DNA of 36,808 nt, taken from the NCBI GenBank assembly GCA_021157605.1, contig JAGGWG010000021.1, forward strand, positions 1-36,808, written 5' to 3'. The notes beneath the pieces were generated by a model, which saw nothing but the letters and a program-made list of their open reading frames with translations, did no database searches and was not told the origin of the DNA. A program made the position numbers and the translations under genes. The stretch comes from a bacterium (GTDB taxonomy: Bacteria; Patescibacteriota; UBA1384; JAGGWG01). Below are positions 7,033 to 14,585 of this stretch, one piece after another (positions within the stretch are counted from its first letter, which is position 1; every line of letters starts with the position of its first letter).

Positions 7033-7350
7033 ATGTCGCGATCACTAAAAAAAGGACCTTACGTTAATCAAAAACTGCTCAAAAAAATTAAAGCCCTAAA
7101 AAAGGGTGCTAAAACTGTAATCAAAACTTGGGATAGAAGCTGTATGATAACCCCTGAAATGGTAGGTTTTACTATTGGTGTTCATAATGGAAAAGAGCAT
7201 ATACCAGTATTTATCACTGAAGAGATGGTTGGTCATCGTTTAGGTGAATTTTCGCCTACGCGTAAATTTATTCGTCATGGAGGCAGGATGGCACGCGAAC
7301 AAGAAAAAGCCAGCCAAGCTAAAGCCCAAGCTAAACTTAAGGAAGAATAA
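7033..7350 (+). CDS. rpsS: 30S ribosomal protein S19
   Basis: S19 is in the small-subunit head and forms a complex with S13. It has 105 residues, about 12 longer than usual because of an A/K/E-rich C-terminal tail. It opens with [11 protein letters not shown] and contains D-R-S-x-M-I-x-P-E-M-V-G, [11 protein letters not shown] and [18 protein letters not shown], all diagnostic. It ends 2 nt before rplV. Confidence 0.97.
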   Translation: MSRSLKKGPYVNQKLLKKIKALKKGAKTVIKTWDRSCMITPEMVGFTIGVHNGKEHIPVFITEEMVGHRLGEFSPTRKFIRHGGRMAREQEKASQAKAQAKLKEE

Positions 7351-7352
7351 AT

Positions 7353-7763
7353 ATGGCTAAAGAAGAGAGAGTTGCTAAGGCAGAGTTGAAATTTTTGCGA
7401 GTTTCACCCAAAAAGGTGAGAACGGTTTTGCCTAAATTAAAAGATAAATCTGCTCAAGAGGCATTGCAGTATCTTAAGTTTATACCCAAAAAATTTAGCC
7501 GGGAATTGGCAAAATTAATTCAGTCAGCTATAAGCAATGCTGAGAATAAAGGGTTTGATAAGGAGAAGATGGTGATAAAAGAATTTGTTTGCAATAAAGG
7601 TCCAAGGTTAAAACGATTCCGTCCGGGACATCGGGGTATGGCTTTTCCTTATACCCGCAAGCTTTGTCACCTAAAAGTTGTTTTGGAAGAGGTAAAAGAT
7701 AAAAAAACAGGAGATAAAAAGAGGAGAAAAACTAAAAGTAAAAAGTATGGCCAGAAAAGCTAA
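7353..7763 (+). CDS. rplV: 50S ribosomal protein L22
   Basis: L22 spans the large subunit and its hairpin helps form the exit-tunnel constriction. It has 136 residues. It contains R-V-S-P-K-K-V-R and A-x-x-x-L-x-x-x-P-K-K near the start, A-I-S-N-A-E-N-K, and the loop K-G-P-R-L-K-R-F-R-P ... G-M-A-F-P-Y-x-R near residues 85-108. The C-terminus is a lysine-rich tail that overlaps rpsC by 17 nt; that overlap carries AAAAACTAAAAGTAAAAA, nearly identical to the end of rplD. Confidence 0.96.
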   Translation: MAKEERVAKAELKFLRVSPKKVRTVLPKLKDKSAQEALQYLKFIPKKFSRELAKLIQSAISNAENKGFDKEKMVIKEFVCNKGPRLKRFRPGHRGMAFPYTRKLCHLKVVLEEVKDKKTGDKKRRKTKSKKYGQKS

Positions 7764-8418
7764 TCCAGTGGCAGTAAGATTGGGGTTTAATCGAGATTGG
7801 GAATCTCATTGGTTTGTGTCCAAAAGTGCAGATTATGTTAAATATCTCCATCAGGATTTTAAAATCCGAAGTTTGATTTTTAAGGAATTGCGGCATGCTG
7901 GGGTAGCGAGCGTAGAGATTTTTAGAGACAGGGGGAATGTTTTGGTAGAGATTTATACTTCTCGCCCCGGTGTGGTGATTGGCCGCGGAGGCGAAGGAAC
8001 TAAACGTTTGATTAAGGTTTTGCAAAAGGAGTTGGGAGGTCAAAGGGTAGATTTAGCTATTAAAGAGGTTGCCGAGCCATATACTTGGGCAAAGTTAGTA
8101 GCTGATCAGATAGCTTACCAGTTGGAGAAAAGAATCTCGCATCGGCGGGCAATGCATCAGGCTATAGAAGAAGTTATGAGAAGCAGAAGGGTGAAGGGAA
8201 TAAAAATTAGAGTTTCTGGCAGACTTGGTGGTCAGGAGATAGCACGGAGTGAGTTGCTTTACGAAGGCAGTGTGCCTACAGCTACTATAAAAGCAGATAT
8301 TGATTATGCTTTGGTTGAATCCCAGACAAAATACGGAAAAATAGGAGTTAAAGTCTGGATTAATAGAGGTGAGAAGCGTCGTTTTCGCGTTAAGGTGAGA
8401 AAACAAACTGAGTTTTAA
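7747..8418 (+). CDS. rpsC: 30S ribosomal protein S3
   Basis: S3 is in the head at the mRNA entry site and contributes to helicase activity. It has 223 residues. The N-terminus A-N-P-x-A-x-R-L-G-F is typical. The type II KH domain has the loop VVIGRGGEGTKRL at about residues 75-88, and the C-terminal domain shows G-I-K-I-R-V-S-G-R-L-G-G-Q-E-I-A-R. It starts inside rplV (17-nt overlap) and ends 2 nt before rplP. There is no SD; the start is preceded by AAAAACTAA at 11 nt. Confidence 0.97.
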   Translation: MARKANPVAVRLGFNRDWESHWFVSKSADYVKYLHQDFKIRSLIFKELRHAGVASVEIFRDRGNVLVEIYTSRPGVVIGRGGEGTKRLIKVLQKELGGQRVDLAIKEVAEPYTWAKLVADQIAYQLEKRISHRRAMHQAIEEVMRSRRVKGIKIRVSGRLGGQEIARSELLYEGSVPTATIKADIDYALVESQTKYGKIGVKVWINRGEKRRFRVKVRKQTEF

Positions 8419-8420
8419 TT

Positions 8421-8834
8421 ATGCTTTTGCCTAAAAAGATGAAGTATCGCAAGTACCAAAGAGGAAAGATTAAAAAAGTCGCTCAACGCGGCCATAATTT
8501 AGCTTTTGGTGATTTTGGCTTAAAGGCATTAACTGGGGGATGGGTGACAGCAAGGGAGATTGAAGCGGCCCGGCGGGCGATTACCCGTTATTTTAAGAGA
8601 GGTGGTCAGATTTGGATCCGTGTTTTTCCTGATAAACCTATTACTAAAAAACCTACTGAGGCGAGAATGGGTAAAGGTAAAGGAGATATAGATCATTTTG
8701 TAGCTGTAGTTGAGGCAGGAAGAATTTTGTTTGAAGTAGCTGGGATAGGCAAAAAAGCAGCTTTTGAAGGTTTGCGTTTAGCGCAAGGGAAAATTTCAGT
8801 AAAAACTAAAATTATTGAGAAAAATGAAGCGTAA
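8421..8834 (+). CDS. rplP: 50S ribosomal protein L16
   Basis: L16 positions the A-site tRNA elbow. It has 137 residues, normal length. It begins MLLPKKMKYRKYQRGK and contains the family blocks G-D-F-G-L-x-A-L, W-V-T-A-R-E-I-E-A-A-R-R-A-I-T-R, R-V-F-P-D-K-P-x-T-K-K-P-x-E-x-R-M-G-K-G-K-G and V-E-A-G-R-I-L-F-E-V-A-G. It overlaps rpmC by 11 nt. Confidence 0.97.
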   Translation: MLLPKKMKYRKYQRGKIKKVAQRGHNLAFGDFGLKALTGGWVTAREIEAARRAITRYFKRGGQIWIRVFPDKPITKKPTEARMGKGKGDIDHFVAVVEAGRILFEVAGIGKKAAFEGLRLAQGKISVKTKIIEKNEA

Positions 8835-9069
8835 AGAGCAATTAAAAAAATACCTAAAAATGAGTTTAGTTTCCCTTATCAAAGAAGAGGGCAAATTGAG
8901 GAAAAAGATTTTTGATACCAAAACCAAGTTAGTTTTGGGTAAGCTTAAAAATACTGCCCAGATAAGTATCTTGCGTAAAGAGTTGGCGAGACTAAAAACA
9001 ATAATTAGGCAGAAAGCAGAAGAGGAAGTTAAGGAAAAAAAGAAAAAAGCAAAAAAGGCAACGAAATAA
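8824..9069 (+). CDS. rpmC: 50S ribosomal protein L29
   Basis: L29 is at the tunnel exit next to L23. From the ATG at 8824 it has 81 residues, longer than the usual 65 because of a lysine/glutamate-rich tail. The first helix, with L-x-K-x-L-x-x-L-x-x-E-x-x-K-L-R-K, and the second, with T-A-x-I-x-x-L-R-K-E-L-A-R-L-K-T-I, fit the family. An in-frame TTG at 8815 is possible but less likely. AAAAACTAA lies 14 nt before the ATG, inside rplP. Confidence 0.9.
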   Translation: MKRKEQLKKYLKMSLVSLIKEEGKLRKKIFDTKTKLVLGKLKNTAQISILRKELARLKTIIRQKAEEEVKEKKKKAKKATK

Positions 9070-9085
9070 AAATTAAGCAATAAAT

Positions 9086-9388
9086 ATGGTTAATAAGAAG
9101 AAAGTGGCTGAAAAGAAAACAGAACAAAAAACAACCCAGATCAAAGGAACCCGCATCAGAGGGGTGGTTGTTAGTGATAAAATGGATAAGACGATTGTGG
9201 TTAAGGTGGATAGATTAGTGCGCCATCCTTTATACCAAAAAACATACCGGCGCTCCAAAAAGATAAAAGCTCATGATCCAGAGAACAAAGCCAAGATCGG
9301 TGATTTGGTAGAAATTGTGTCTTCTCGGCCGTTTAGTAAAGAAAAACATTTTTGTTTGTTGAAAATAATTAAAGAAAAACTAAGTTAA
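9086..9388 (+). CDS. rpsQ: 30S ribosomal protein S17
   Basis: S17 is a primary 16S-binding OB-fold protein. It has 100 residues, about 15 more than usual, because of a K/E/T-rich N-terminal extension before the conserved [17 protein letters not shown]. The motifs H-P-L-Y-x-K-x-x-x-R-S-K-K and [12 protein letters not shown] are intact. Its last codons are AAACTAAGT, part of the element upstream of rplN. Confidence 0.96.
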   Translation: MVNKKKVAEKKTEQKTTQIKGTRIRGVVVSDKMDKTIVVKVDRLVRHPLYQKTYRRSKKIKAHDPENKAKIGDLVEIVSSRPFSKEKHFCLLKIIKEKLS

Positions 9389-9392
9389 ACAT

Positions 9393-9764
9393 ATGATTCA
9401 GCAGTATAGCCGACTTAAGGTAGCAGACAACACAGGAGCTTTAGAATTGCAGGTGATTTCAGTTTTAGGTTTTTCTAAAAAAAGATATGCGCAGATAGGG
9501 GATATTGTTTCAGCTTCAGTAAAAAAGACCACAACTCAAAGTCAAATTAAAAAAGGCAAAGTAGTTAAAGCTTTGATTGTTAGACAGAGTAAGGAGTGGC
9601 GGCGCAAGGACGGCAGTTATGTACGTTTTGATGATAACGCGGCTGTGATTTTAAATGATGAGCTTAAAGACATTAAAGGAACTCGTATTTTTGGGCCTAT
9701 ACCTAGAGAAATTCGCAACACCAAATACAAAAAAATAATTTCATTAGCAAAAGAGATAATTTAG
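9393..9764 (+). CDS. rplN: 50S ribosomal protein L14
   Basis: L14 lies at the subunit interface and forms intersubunit bridges. It has 123 residues, the normal size. It contains [16 protein letters not shown], the V[12 protein letters not shown] pattern, R[14 protein letters not shown] and [13 protein letters not shown]. It starts 4 nt after rpsQ, without an SD; AAAAACTAA ends 9 nt before the ATG. Confidence 0.98.
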   Translation: MIQQYSRLKVADNTGALELQVISVLGFSKKRYAQIGDIVSASVKKTTTQSQIKKGKVVKALIVRQSKEWRRKDGSYVRFDDNAAVILNDELKDIKGTRIFGPIPREIRNTKYKKIISLAKEII

Positions 9765-9768
9765 GCTT

Positions 9769-10107
9769 ATGAAAATCAAAAAAGGTGACAAAGTGGTAGT
9801 CTTAGCCGGCAAGGATAAAGGAAAAACTGGCAATGTTCAAAGGGTTATGCCCAAGAAAGAACAGGCAATTGTAGAGGGAGTTAACCTTTTAAAGAGACAT
9901 ACAAAGCCTTCGCAGAAACATCCTAAAGGTGGGGTTATTACTTTTCCAGCTCCCATTCATTTAAGCAATCTGATGGTTGTTTGCCCGAAATGTGATAAGC
10001 CTACACGAGTAAGCTACCGCTTTAAACAAGTAAAAGGAGAAAAAAGAAAGGAAAGAGTTTGCCGCCGCTGTGGTGCTTCTCTTGATTTGTCAATAGAAAA
10101 GAAGTAG
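9769..10107 (+). CDS. rplX: 50S ribosomal protein L24 with C-terminal zinc ribbon
   Basis: L24 is one of the assembly initiators of the large subunit. It has 112 residues. The KOW motif is K-K-G-D-K-V-V-V-L-A-G-K-D-K-G-K-T-G at the N-terminus, followed by G-V-N-L-L-K-R-H-T-K-P. A two-knuckle zinc ribbon (CPKC ... CRRC, about residues 72-102) follows, as in many zinc-type bacterial L24 proteins. It lies 4 nt after rplN and 16 nt before rplE. Confidence 0.97.
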   Translation: MKIKKGDKVVVLAGKDKGKTGNVQRVMPKKEQAIVEGVNLLKRHTKPSQKHPKGGVITFPAPIHLSNLMVVCPKCDKPTRVSYRFKQVKGEKRKERVCRRCGASLDLSIEKK

Positions 10108-10123
10108 AATAAACCCTGTTTTT

Positions 10124-10813
10124 ATGGAAAAGAAAACATATTTAGAAAAAATGTATGAAAAAATTAAGCCAGAGTTGGTCCAGATTTTAAATATCAAAAA
10201 TTCTTTCCGTCTGCCTCGTTTGCAAAAAGCAGTAGTTAATGTGGGTTTATCTGATAATCGTTTTGAGCCCCAGAAAGTAGAAGAGATAAAAAAGAATATA
10301 AATTTAATTTTAGGTCAGACTCCTGCGGAATCTAAAGCCAAAAAATCAATTGCCGGTTTTAAGGTGAGAGAGGGTCAGGTGGTTGGTTTTTTTGCCACTT
10401 TAAGAGGTAAAAAGATGTATGCTTTTTTGGATAAATTGTTTAACATAGTTTTGCCCCGGCAGAGAGATTTCCGTGGGGTAAGAGAGTCTTGTTTAGACAA
10501 AGAAGGAATACTGCATATAGGGTTAGAGGATTACACTCTTTTTCCTGATATATCACCAGAAGAGGTCAAAACTGCCAGTGGTTTGTCTGTTGATATAGTT
10601 ACCACTGCTGCAAACAGAAAGGAAGCAAAAGTACTTTTTGAAAAGTTGGGTATTGTTTTTGAAAGTGAGGAAGCGCGGCGAATGCGCGAAGAAGCAGCAC
10701 AGAAGGCTAAAGAAGAAGCAAAGATTAGGGCGGAGAAGATAAGAATTTACAAACAGCAAGCTAAAGAGGTAACTGCGGAAGAGGCCAAAGAAGAAAGTAA
10801 AACTGAAGAATAA
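10124..10813 (+). CDS. rplE: 50S ribosomal protein L5 with long charged C-terminal extension
   Basis: L5 is part of the 5S RNP and contacts P-site tRNA. The first 180 residues match the family: V-V-N-V-G-L-S near residue 38, [19 protein letters not shown], and the C-terminal T-A-A-N-R-K-E-A beta-alpha unit. The remaining 50 residues (about 180-229) are an E/K/A/R-rich helix-like tail not found in typical 180-residue L5. The tail has few hydrophobic residues and could be a surface helix. The frame runs straight into TAA 2 nt before rpsZ, so this is not a readthrough artefact. Confidence 0.95.
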   Translation: MEKKTYLEKMYEKIKPELVQILNIKNSFRLPRLQKAVVNVGLSDNRFEPQKVEEIKKNINLILGQTPAESKAKKSIAGFKVREGQVVGFFATLRGKKMYAFLDKLFNIVLPRQRDFRGVRESCLDKEGILHIGLEDYTLFPDISPEEVKTASGLSVDIVTTAANRKEAKVLFEKLGIVFESEEARRMREEAAQKAKEEAKIRAEKIRIYKQQAKEVTAEEAKEESKTEE

Positions 10814-10815
10814 AT

Positions 10816-11001
10816 ATGGCAAAAAAATCTTGGCGAGTTAAAGCAGAAAAAAAACCTAAGTATAAAACCAGAAAGGTTAATCGTTGCAAACTTTGTGGCC
10901 GTCGACATGGATATATGCGTGATTTTGGTTTGTGCCGAATCTGTTTTAGAGAAAAGGCTGGTCGGGGTGAGATCCCGGGCATAAAAAAAGCTAGTTGGTA
11001 A
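10816..11001 (+). CDS. rpsZ: 30S ribosomal protein S14, zinc-binding short type
   Basis: S14 is in the small-subunit head. At 61 residues it is the short, zinc-type form, with CKLCGR and CRIC (about residues 25-28 and 41-44) and the ending G[10 protein letters not shown]. Zinc-independent S14 is about 100 residues and lacks these cysteines. It lies between rplE and rpsH, the standard spc position. Confidence 0.97.
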   Translation: MAKKSWRVKAEKKPKYKTRKVNRCKLCGRRHGYMRDFGLCRICFREKAGRGEIPGIKKASW

Positions 11002-11013
11002 ATAAAATTTTCT

Positions 11014-11421
11014 ATGGATCCAATTGCTGATTTTTTGACTAAAATTAGAAACGCAATCTTAAGGCACAAACCTGAGGTGCAGGATAGTTATTCTAATATG
11101 AAGTTAGCTATTGCTAAAATTTTGAAAGACAAAGGTTATATTACAAAAGTGAGAAAGTTTTCCAAAGAAGGGAAAGATTTTATAAAGCTTACTTTAGCTT
11201 ATGATGAGGAAGGCAGACCTTTTCTGCATAGCCTAAAGCGGCTTTCTAAGCCGGGACGCAGGCTTTATGTAGGTTGGCGGGAAATTCCTAAAGTTAAACC
11301 ATTGGCAGGATATAAAAAAGAGTTGGGAATTGTTATTCTTTTTACTTCGCGCGGAGTAATGACAGGTGAGGAAGCGCGCAAACGCCATTTAGGCGGAGAG
11401 TTGGTAGCAGAAATTTATTAA
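11014..11421 (+). CDS. rpsH: 30S ribosomal protein S8
   Basis: S8 binds the centre of 16S rRNA and in E. coli represses the spc operon. It has 135 residues. The start D-P-I-A-D-F-L-T-K-I-R-N-A and the C-terminal T-S-R-G-V-M-T-G-E-E-A-R-K-x-x-L-G-G-E-L-V-A-E-I-Y are diagnostic. It starts 12 nt after rpsZ with no SD. Confidence 0.97.
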   Translation: MDPIADFLTKIRNAILRHKPEVQDSYSNMKLAIAKILKDKGYITKVRKFSKEGKDFIKLTLAYDEEGRPFLHSLKRLSKPGRRLYVGWREIPKVKPLAGYKKELGIVILFTSRGVMTGEEARKRHLGGELVAEIY

Positions 11422-11426
11422 AAATT

Positions 11427-11978
11427 ATGTCTAAAATAGGTAGAAGACCAATTGATTTAACAGATCTGCAAGTCGAATTTAAAGACAGAGTTTTAGCTAT
11501 TAAGGGTCCTAAAGGTGATCTTACTTTGGATGTTCCTGCTGAGATAGAAGTTGAAATAGATACAAAAGAGAATGAATTGAGAGTTATAAGAAAAAGTAAT
11601 AGCCGGCAGGCTAAAGCTTTACACGGAACAATTAGGGCTTTAATAAACAATATGGTTAAAGGCGTTAAAGAGGGTTTTAAAAAAGAACTTGTATTTGAAG
11701 GAGTGGGATACAAAGCAGAGGTCAAGGGAGATAAACTTATTTTAGATGTTGGTTATTCCCACGATGTGGAGTTTCCTATCCCTGAAGGTATTCAGATATC
11801 AGTGGATAAAAATAAGATTACTGTAGAAGGGATTGATAAGCAAAAAGTAGGTCAAATTGCTTACAAAATAAGAGATATTCGTTCCCCTGATTCTTATAAA
11901 GGGCAGGGGATTAGATATGCTGATGAAGTATTGTCATTAAAACCGGGCAAAGCAACAGCTAAAGGAACTGAAGAATAA
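11427..11978 (+). CDS. rplF: 50S ribosomal protein L6
   Basis: L6 lies near the factor-binding site. It has 183 residues in two related domains. Typical segments are M-S-K-I-G-R-R-P-I at the start, V-K-G-P-K-G-x-L-type (here IKGPKGDL), the K-E-L-V-F-E-G-V-G-Y-K-A middle and R-x-P-D-S-Y-K-G-Q-G-I-R-Y near residue 155. It is followed 8 nt later by rplR. Confidence 0.97.
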   Translation: MSKIGRRPIDLTDLQVEFKDRVLAIKGPKGDLTLDVPAEIEVEIDTKENELRVIRKSNSRQAKALHGTIRALINNMVKGVKEGFKKELVFEGVGYKAEVKGDKLILDVGYSHDVEFPIPEGIQISVDKNKITVEGIDKQKVGQIAYKIRDIRSPDSYKGQGIRYADEVLSLKPGKATAKGTEE

Positions 11979-11986
11979 ACACCACT

Positions 11987-12352
11987 ATGAAGAGTAAGCT
12001 TTTTATGCGCAACAAAAAGAGGGAGATCAGACGTCGCCGCATTAGAAGTAAGATTAAAGGTTCAATTCAGCGGCCGCGGGTTTGTATTTACAAAAGTCTG
12101 AAGCATATTTATATTCAATTTATTGATGACAAAAAAGGGCATACTTTGCTTGGTCTTTCAGACGGGCATTTGCCTAAAACCAAGAAAAGTTTGCCCAAAT
12201 TAAAAAGAGCAGAACTGTTGGCTAAGTTAGCGGCCCAGAAAGCTAAAAAACTTAAAATTAAGTCAGTAGTTTTTGACCGCTCTGGTTATCCTTATAAAGG
12301 AATAGTAAAAATAATTGCAGAAAGTTTGCGTAAAGAAGGATTAAAACTTTAA
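11987..12352 (+). CDS. rplR: 50S ribosomal protein L18
   Basis: L18 binds 5S rRNA with L5. It has 121 residues. The arginine-rich N-terminus (R-R-R-R-I-R-S-K-I-K-G-S) and the core R-P-R-V-C-I-Y-K-S-L-K-H-I-Y-x-Q-x-I-D-D are typical, as is the C-terminal F-D-R-S-G-Y-x-Y-K-G-x-V-K-x-x-A-E-x-x-R. It ends 1 nt before rpsE. Confidence 0.96.
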   Translation: MKSKLFMRNKKREIRRRRIRSKIKGSIQRPRVCIYKSLKHIYIQFIDDKKGHTLLGLSDGHLPKTKKSLPKLKRAELLAKLAAQKAKKLKIKSVVFDRSGYPYKGIVKIIAESLRKEGLKL

Positions 12353-12353
12353 A

Positions 12354-12857
12354 ATGCCTATGTTTAAGAACCAAAACACAAGACGTAATCAGGAATTTGA
12401 TGAAGAGGTTTTAGAGATCCGCCGAGTGACAAAAGTCACTGAAGGAGGCAAGAATCTTCGTTTTCGAGCCGCACTTGTTTTAGGGGACAGAAAAGGACAA
12501 ATAGGCTTTGGTGTAGCTAAGGCTTTGGAAGTGCCAAAAGCTTTAGAAAAAGCTCGGCTTCAAGCCAAAAAGAATATGATTAAACTTCCTCTCGTGGAAG
12601 ATACTATTCCTTTTGAGGTGGAGGTTGATTATAAGCAGACACGGGTTTTTTTGAAGCCTGCTTCTCCGGGTACAGGTCTGATTGTGGGACGTTTAATCCG
12701 ACCTTTGCTAGAGCTTGCTGGTGTAAGGAATGTTTTATCTAAAGTAAAGGGGTCAAAGAATAAAATTGCCAATGCTTGGGCAGTAATGGAAGCTTATAAG
12801 AAGATTATTGAATATCATCGCAAAATTAAACAATCAAAAAAGGAAGCTAAAAAGTAA
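12354..12857 (+). CDS. rpsE: 30S ribosomal protein S5
   Basis: S5 affects decoding accuracy and mRNA unwinding. It has 167 residues. It contains [10 protein letters not shown]-x-L-R-F-R-A, [14 protein letters not shown] and [12 protein letters not shown] second ATG lies 6 nt downstream and could also serve. rpmD (L30), which normally follows rpsE, is absent; rplO begins 2 nt later. Loss of L30 is a known trait of CPR bacteria and some other lineages. Confidence 0.97.
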   Translation: MPMFKNQNTRRNQEFDEEVLEIRRVTKVTEGGKNLRFRAALVLGDRKGQIGFGVAKALEVPKALEKARLQAKKNMIKLPLVEDTIPFEVEVDYKQTRVFLKPASPGTGLIVGRLIRPLLELAGVRNVLSKVKGSKNKIANAWAVMEAYKKIIEYHRKIKQSKKEAKK

Positions 12858-12859
12858 TT

Positions 12860-13282
12860 ATGGTTAATCTTCATAATCTGCCTAAATTAAAGCAAAAAGG
12901 GCGTAAAAGAGTAGGCCGCGGGGAGTCCTCTGGAAGAGGTAAGACTTCTGGTCGTGGCCACAAAGGACAGAAATCTCGCAGTGGAAAAGGAATTCCTCGT
13001 GGTTTTGAAGGAGGCCAAACTCCGCTCAAACAAAGGTTGCCAAAATTCAAAGGCATTAAGGCGAAAACAAAAAGAAGATTTGCAGTCTTGACCTTGAAAA
13101 AGATAGAAGAAAATTTTAGCGCCAATGAAGTAGTTTCTTTAAATTCTTTAAAGAAAAAGGGGCTTATTGCTGAAGATATTTTAAAAGTAAAGCTTATTGG
13201 TGATAAAATAGGGAAGAAATTAAAGGTTAAGGATTGTCTGCTTTCTGAAGGAGCAAAGAAAGCGCTTACTAAAGTAAAATAG
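12860..13282 (+). CDS. rplO: 50S ribosomal protein L15
   Basis: L15 is a late-assembly protein of the large subunit core. It has 140 residues. The glycine- and arginine-rich N-terminus ([21 protein letters not shown]) and G-F-E-G-G-Q-T-P-L are diagnostic. The C-terminal domain is folded and ends in K-K-A-L-T-K-V-K. It follows rpsE directly because L30 is missing. Confidence 0.97.
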   Translation: MVNLHNLPKLKQKGRKRVGRGESSGRGKTSGRGHKGQKSRSGKGIPRGFEGGQTPLKQRLPKFKGIKAKTKRRFAVLTLKKIEENFSANEVVSLNSLKKKGLIAEDILKVKLIGDKIGKKLKVKDCLLSEGAKKALTKVK

Positions 13283-13295
13283 GTTGTTTTAATTT

Positions 13296-14585
13296 ATGTG
13301 GGCAACACTTAAAAAGATTATTGCTCACCCAGATTTAAGGGCAAAAATTATTTATACTTTTTTGCTTTTGGTGTTGGTAAGAGTATTGGCTCATATCCCT
13401 TTACCCGGAGTTGATATAGGTACTTTAAAACATTTTTTCTCTCAAAATCAGCTTTTTGGTTTGTTGAATATGTTTTCCGGCGGGACAATGGAAAACTTTT
13501 CTATTGTGTTAATGGGTGTAGGTCCTTATATTACGGCTTCAATTATTATTCAGTTATTGACAATGGTAGTGCCTTCACTTGAGGCTTTGAGCAAAGAAGG
13601 CGAGTACGGTTATCGAAAAATTAATCAATATACCCGTATTTTTACCGTTCCTTTAGCTGCTCTTCAGTCTTTAGGTATGATTTCTATTTTAAAACAGGGC
13701 GTTCAAGGAGTTCAAATTAATATTTCTGGGATGGATCTTTTTTTAGCGATTGTAGTGGTAACCGCTGGTACAATGCTTTTGATGTGGATAGGAGAGTTGA
13801 TTTCTGAAAACGGGATTGGCAACGGCATTTCTCTTATTATTACATTGGGTATTATTGCTGGTATCCCGGGGATGATTAAAAACACTGCTTTGGTTCTTTT
13901 TGGGGAAGGAGCTTGGGATTTTTCTAAAATTATTAGCTTGTTAGTTTTTGTGGCTGTGATTTTAGCTGTTATCTTTATTATTATTTTTTTTCAGGAAGCA
14001 GAAAGGCGCATTCCAGTTACTTATACACGGAGAGTAAGGGGGAGGCGTTTAGTAGGGGGAGTAGATACCTATTTGCCTCTTCGCCCGGCTCAAGCCGGAG
14101 TAATCCCCATTATTTTCGCTCTTTCTATCTTGCTTTTTCCCTCTTCTATTGCCCAGTTTTTACAGACTGCTCGTTCAGAAGCTGTTGCCAATATAGCTGA
14201 AAAAATAAGTGCTTTTTTGGCTAATGATATAACCTATAGCTCCTTGTATTTTCTTTTCACTTTTCTTTTTACCTTTTTCTATACAGGGATAATTTTTAAC
14301 CCCCAACGAATAGCGGAGAATCTACAAAAACAGGGAGGGTATATATTTGGAGTTAGGCCTGGTAAAGAAACCCAGAACTATTTGGCTGATATTATGTATA
14401 AAGTGACTACCATAGGAGCGGTTTTTTTGGCTGTAATTGCGGTTTTGCCTTTTGTTTTAAGAAAAATGACTGGTTTAACCACTATTGCTATAGGAGGTAC
14501 AGGTCTTTTAATTATGGTTTCAGTGGTTCTGGAAACAAGTGAGCAATTTAAAGCTATGCTTTTAATGCGCCAATATGAAGAGTAA
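13296..14585 (+). CDS. secY: Protein translocase subunit SecY
   Basis: SecY is the channel of the Sec translocon in the inner membrane. It has 429 residues with about ten hydrophobic segments. Recognisable family parts are R-V-L-A-H-I-P-L-P-G-V-D in TM1, N-M-F-S-G-G-T in the plug region, I-T-A-S-I-I-I-Q-L-L (TM2b), E-x-G-I-G-N-G-I-S, R-R-I-P-V-T-Y near residue 240, and P-L-R-P-A-Q-A-G-V-I-P-I-I-F-A. It overlaps the next gene by 11 nt. The secreted propeller proteins nearby would be substrates. Confidence 0.97.
   Translation: MWATLKKIIAHPDLRAKIIYTFLLLVLVRVLAHIPLPGVDIGTLKHFFSQNQLFGLLNMFSGGTMENFSIVLMGVGPYITASIIIQLLTMVVPSLEALSKEGEYGYRKINQYTRIFTVPLAALQSLGMISILKQGVQGVQINISGMDLFLAIVVVTAGTMLLMWIGELISENGIGNGISLIITLGIIAGIPGMIKNTALVLFGEGAWDFSKIISLLVFVAVILAVIFIIIFFQEAERRIPVTYTRRVRGRRLVGGVDTYLPLRPAQAGVIPIIFALSILLFPSSIAQFLQTARSEAVANIAEKISAFLANDITYSSLYFLFTFLFTFFYTGIIFNPQRIAENLQKQGGYIFGVRPGKETQNYLADIMYKVTTIGAVFLAVIAVLPFVLRKMTGLTTIAIGGTGLLIMVSVVLETSEQFKAMLLMRQYEE

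Noticed and set aside
12858-12859. Possible missing rpmD (L30) by frameshift or split gene
   Set aside because: rplO starts 2 nt after rpsE, leaving no space for a remnant. Absence looks genuine and is known in CPR bacteria.
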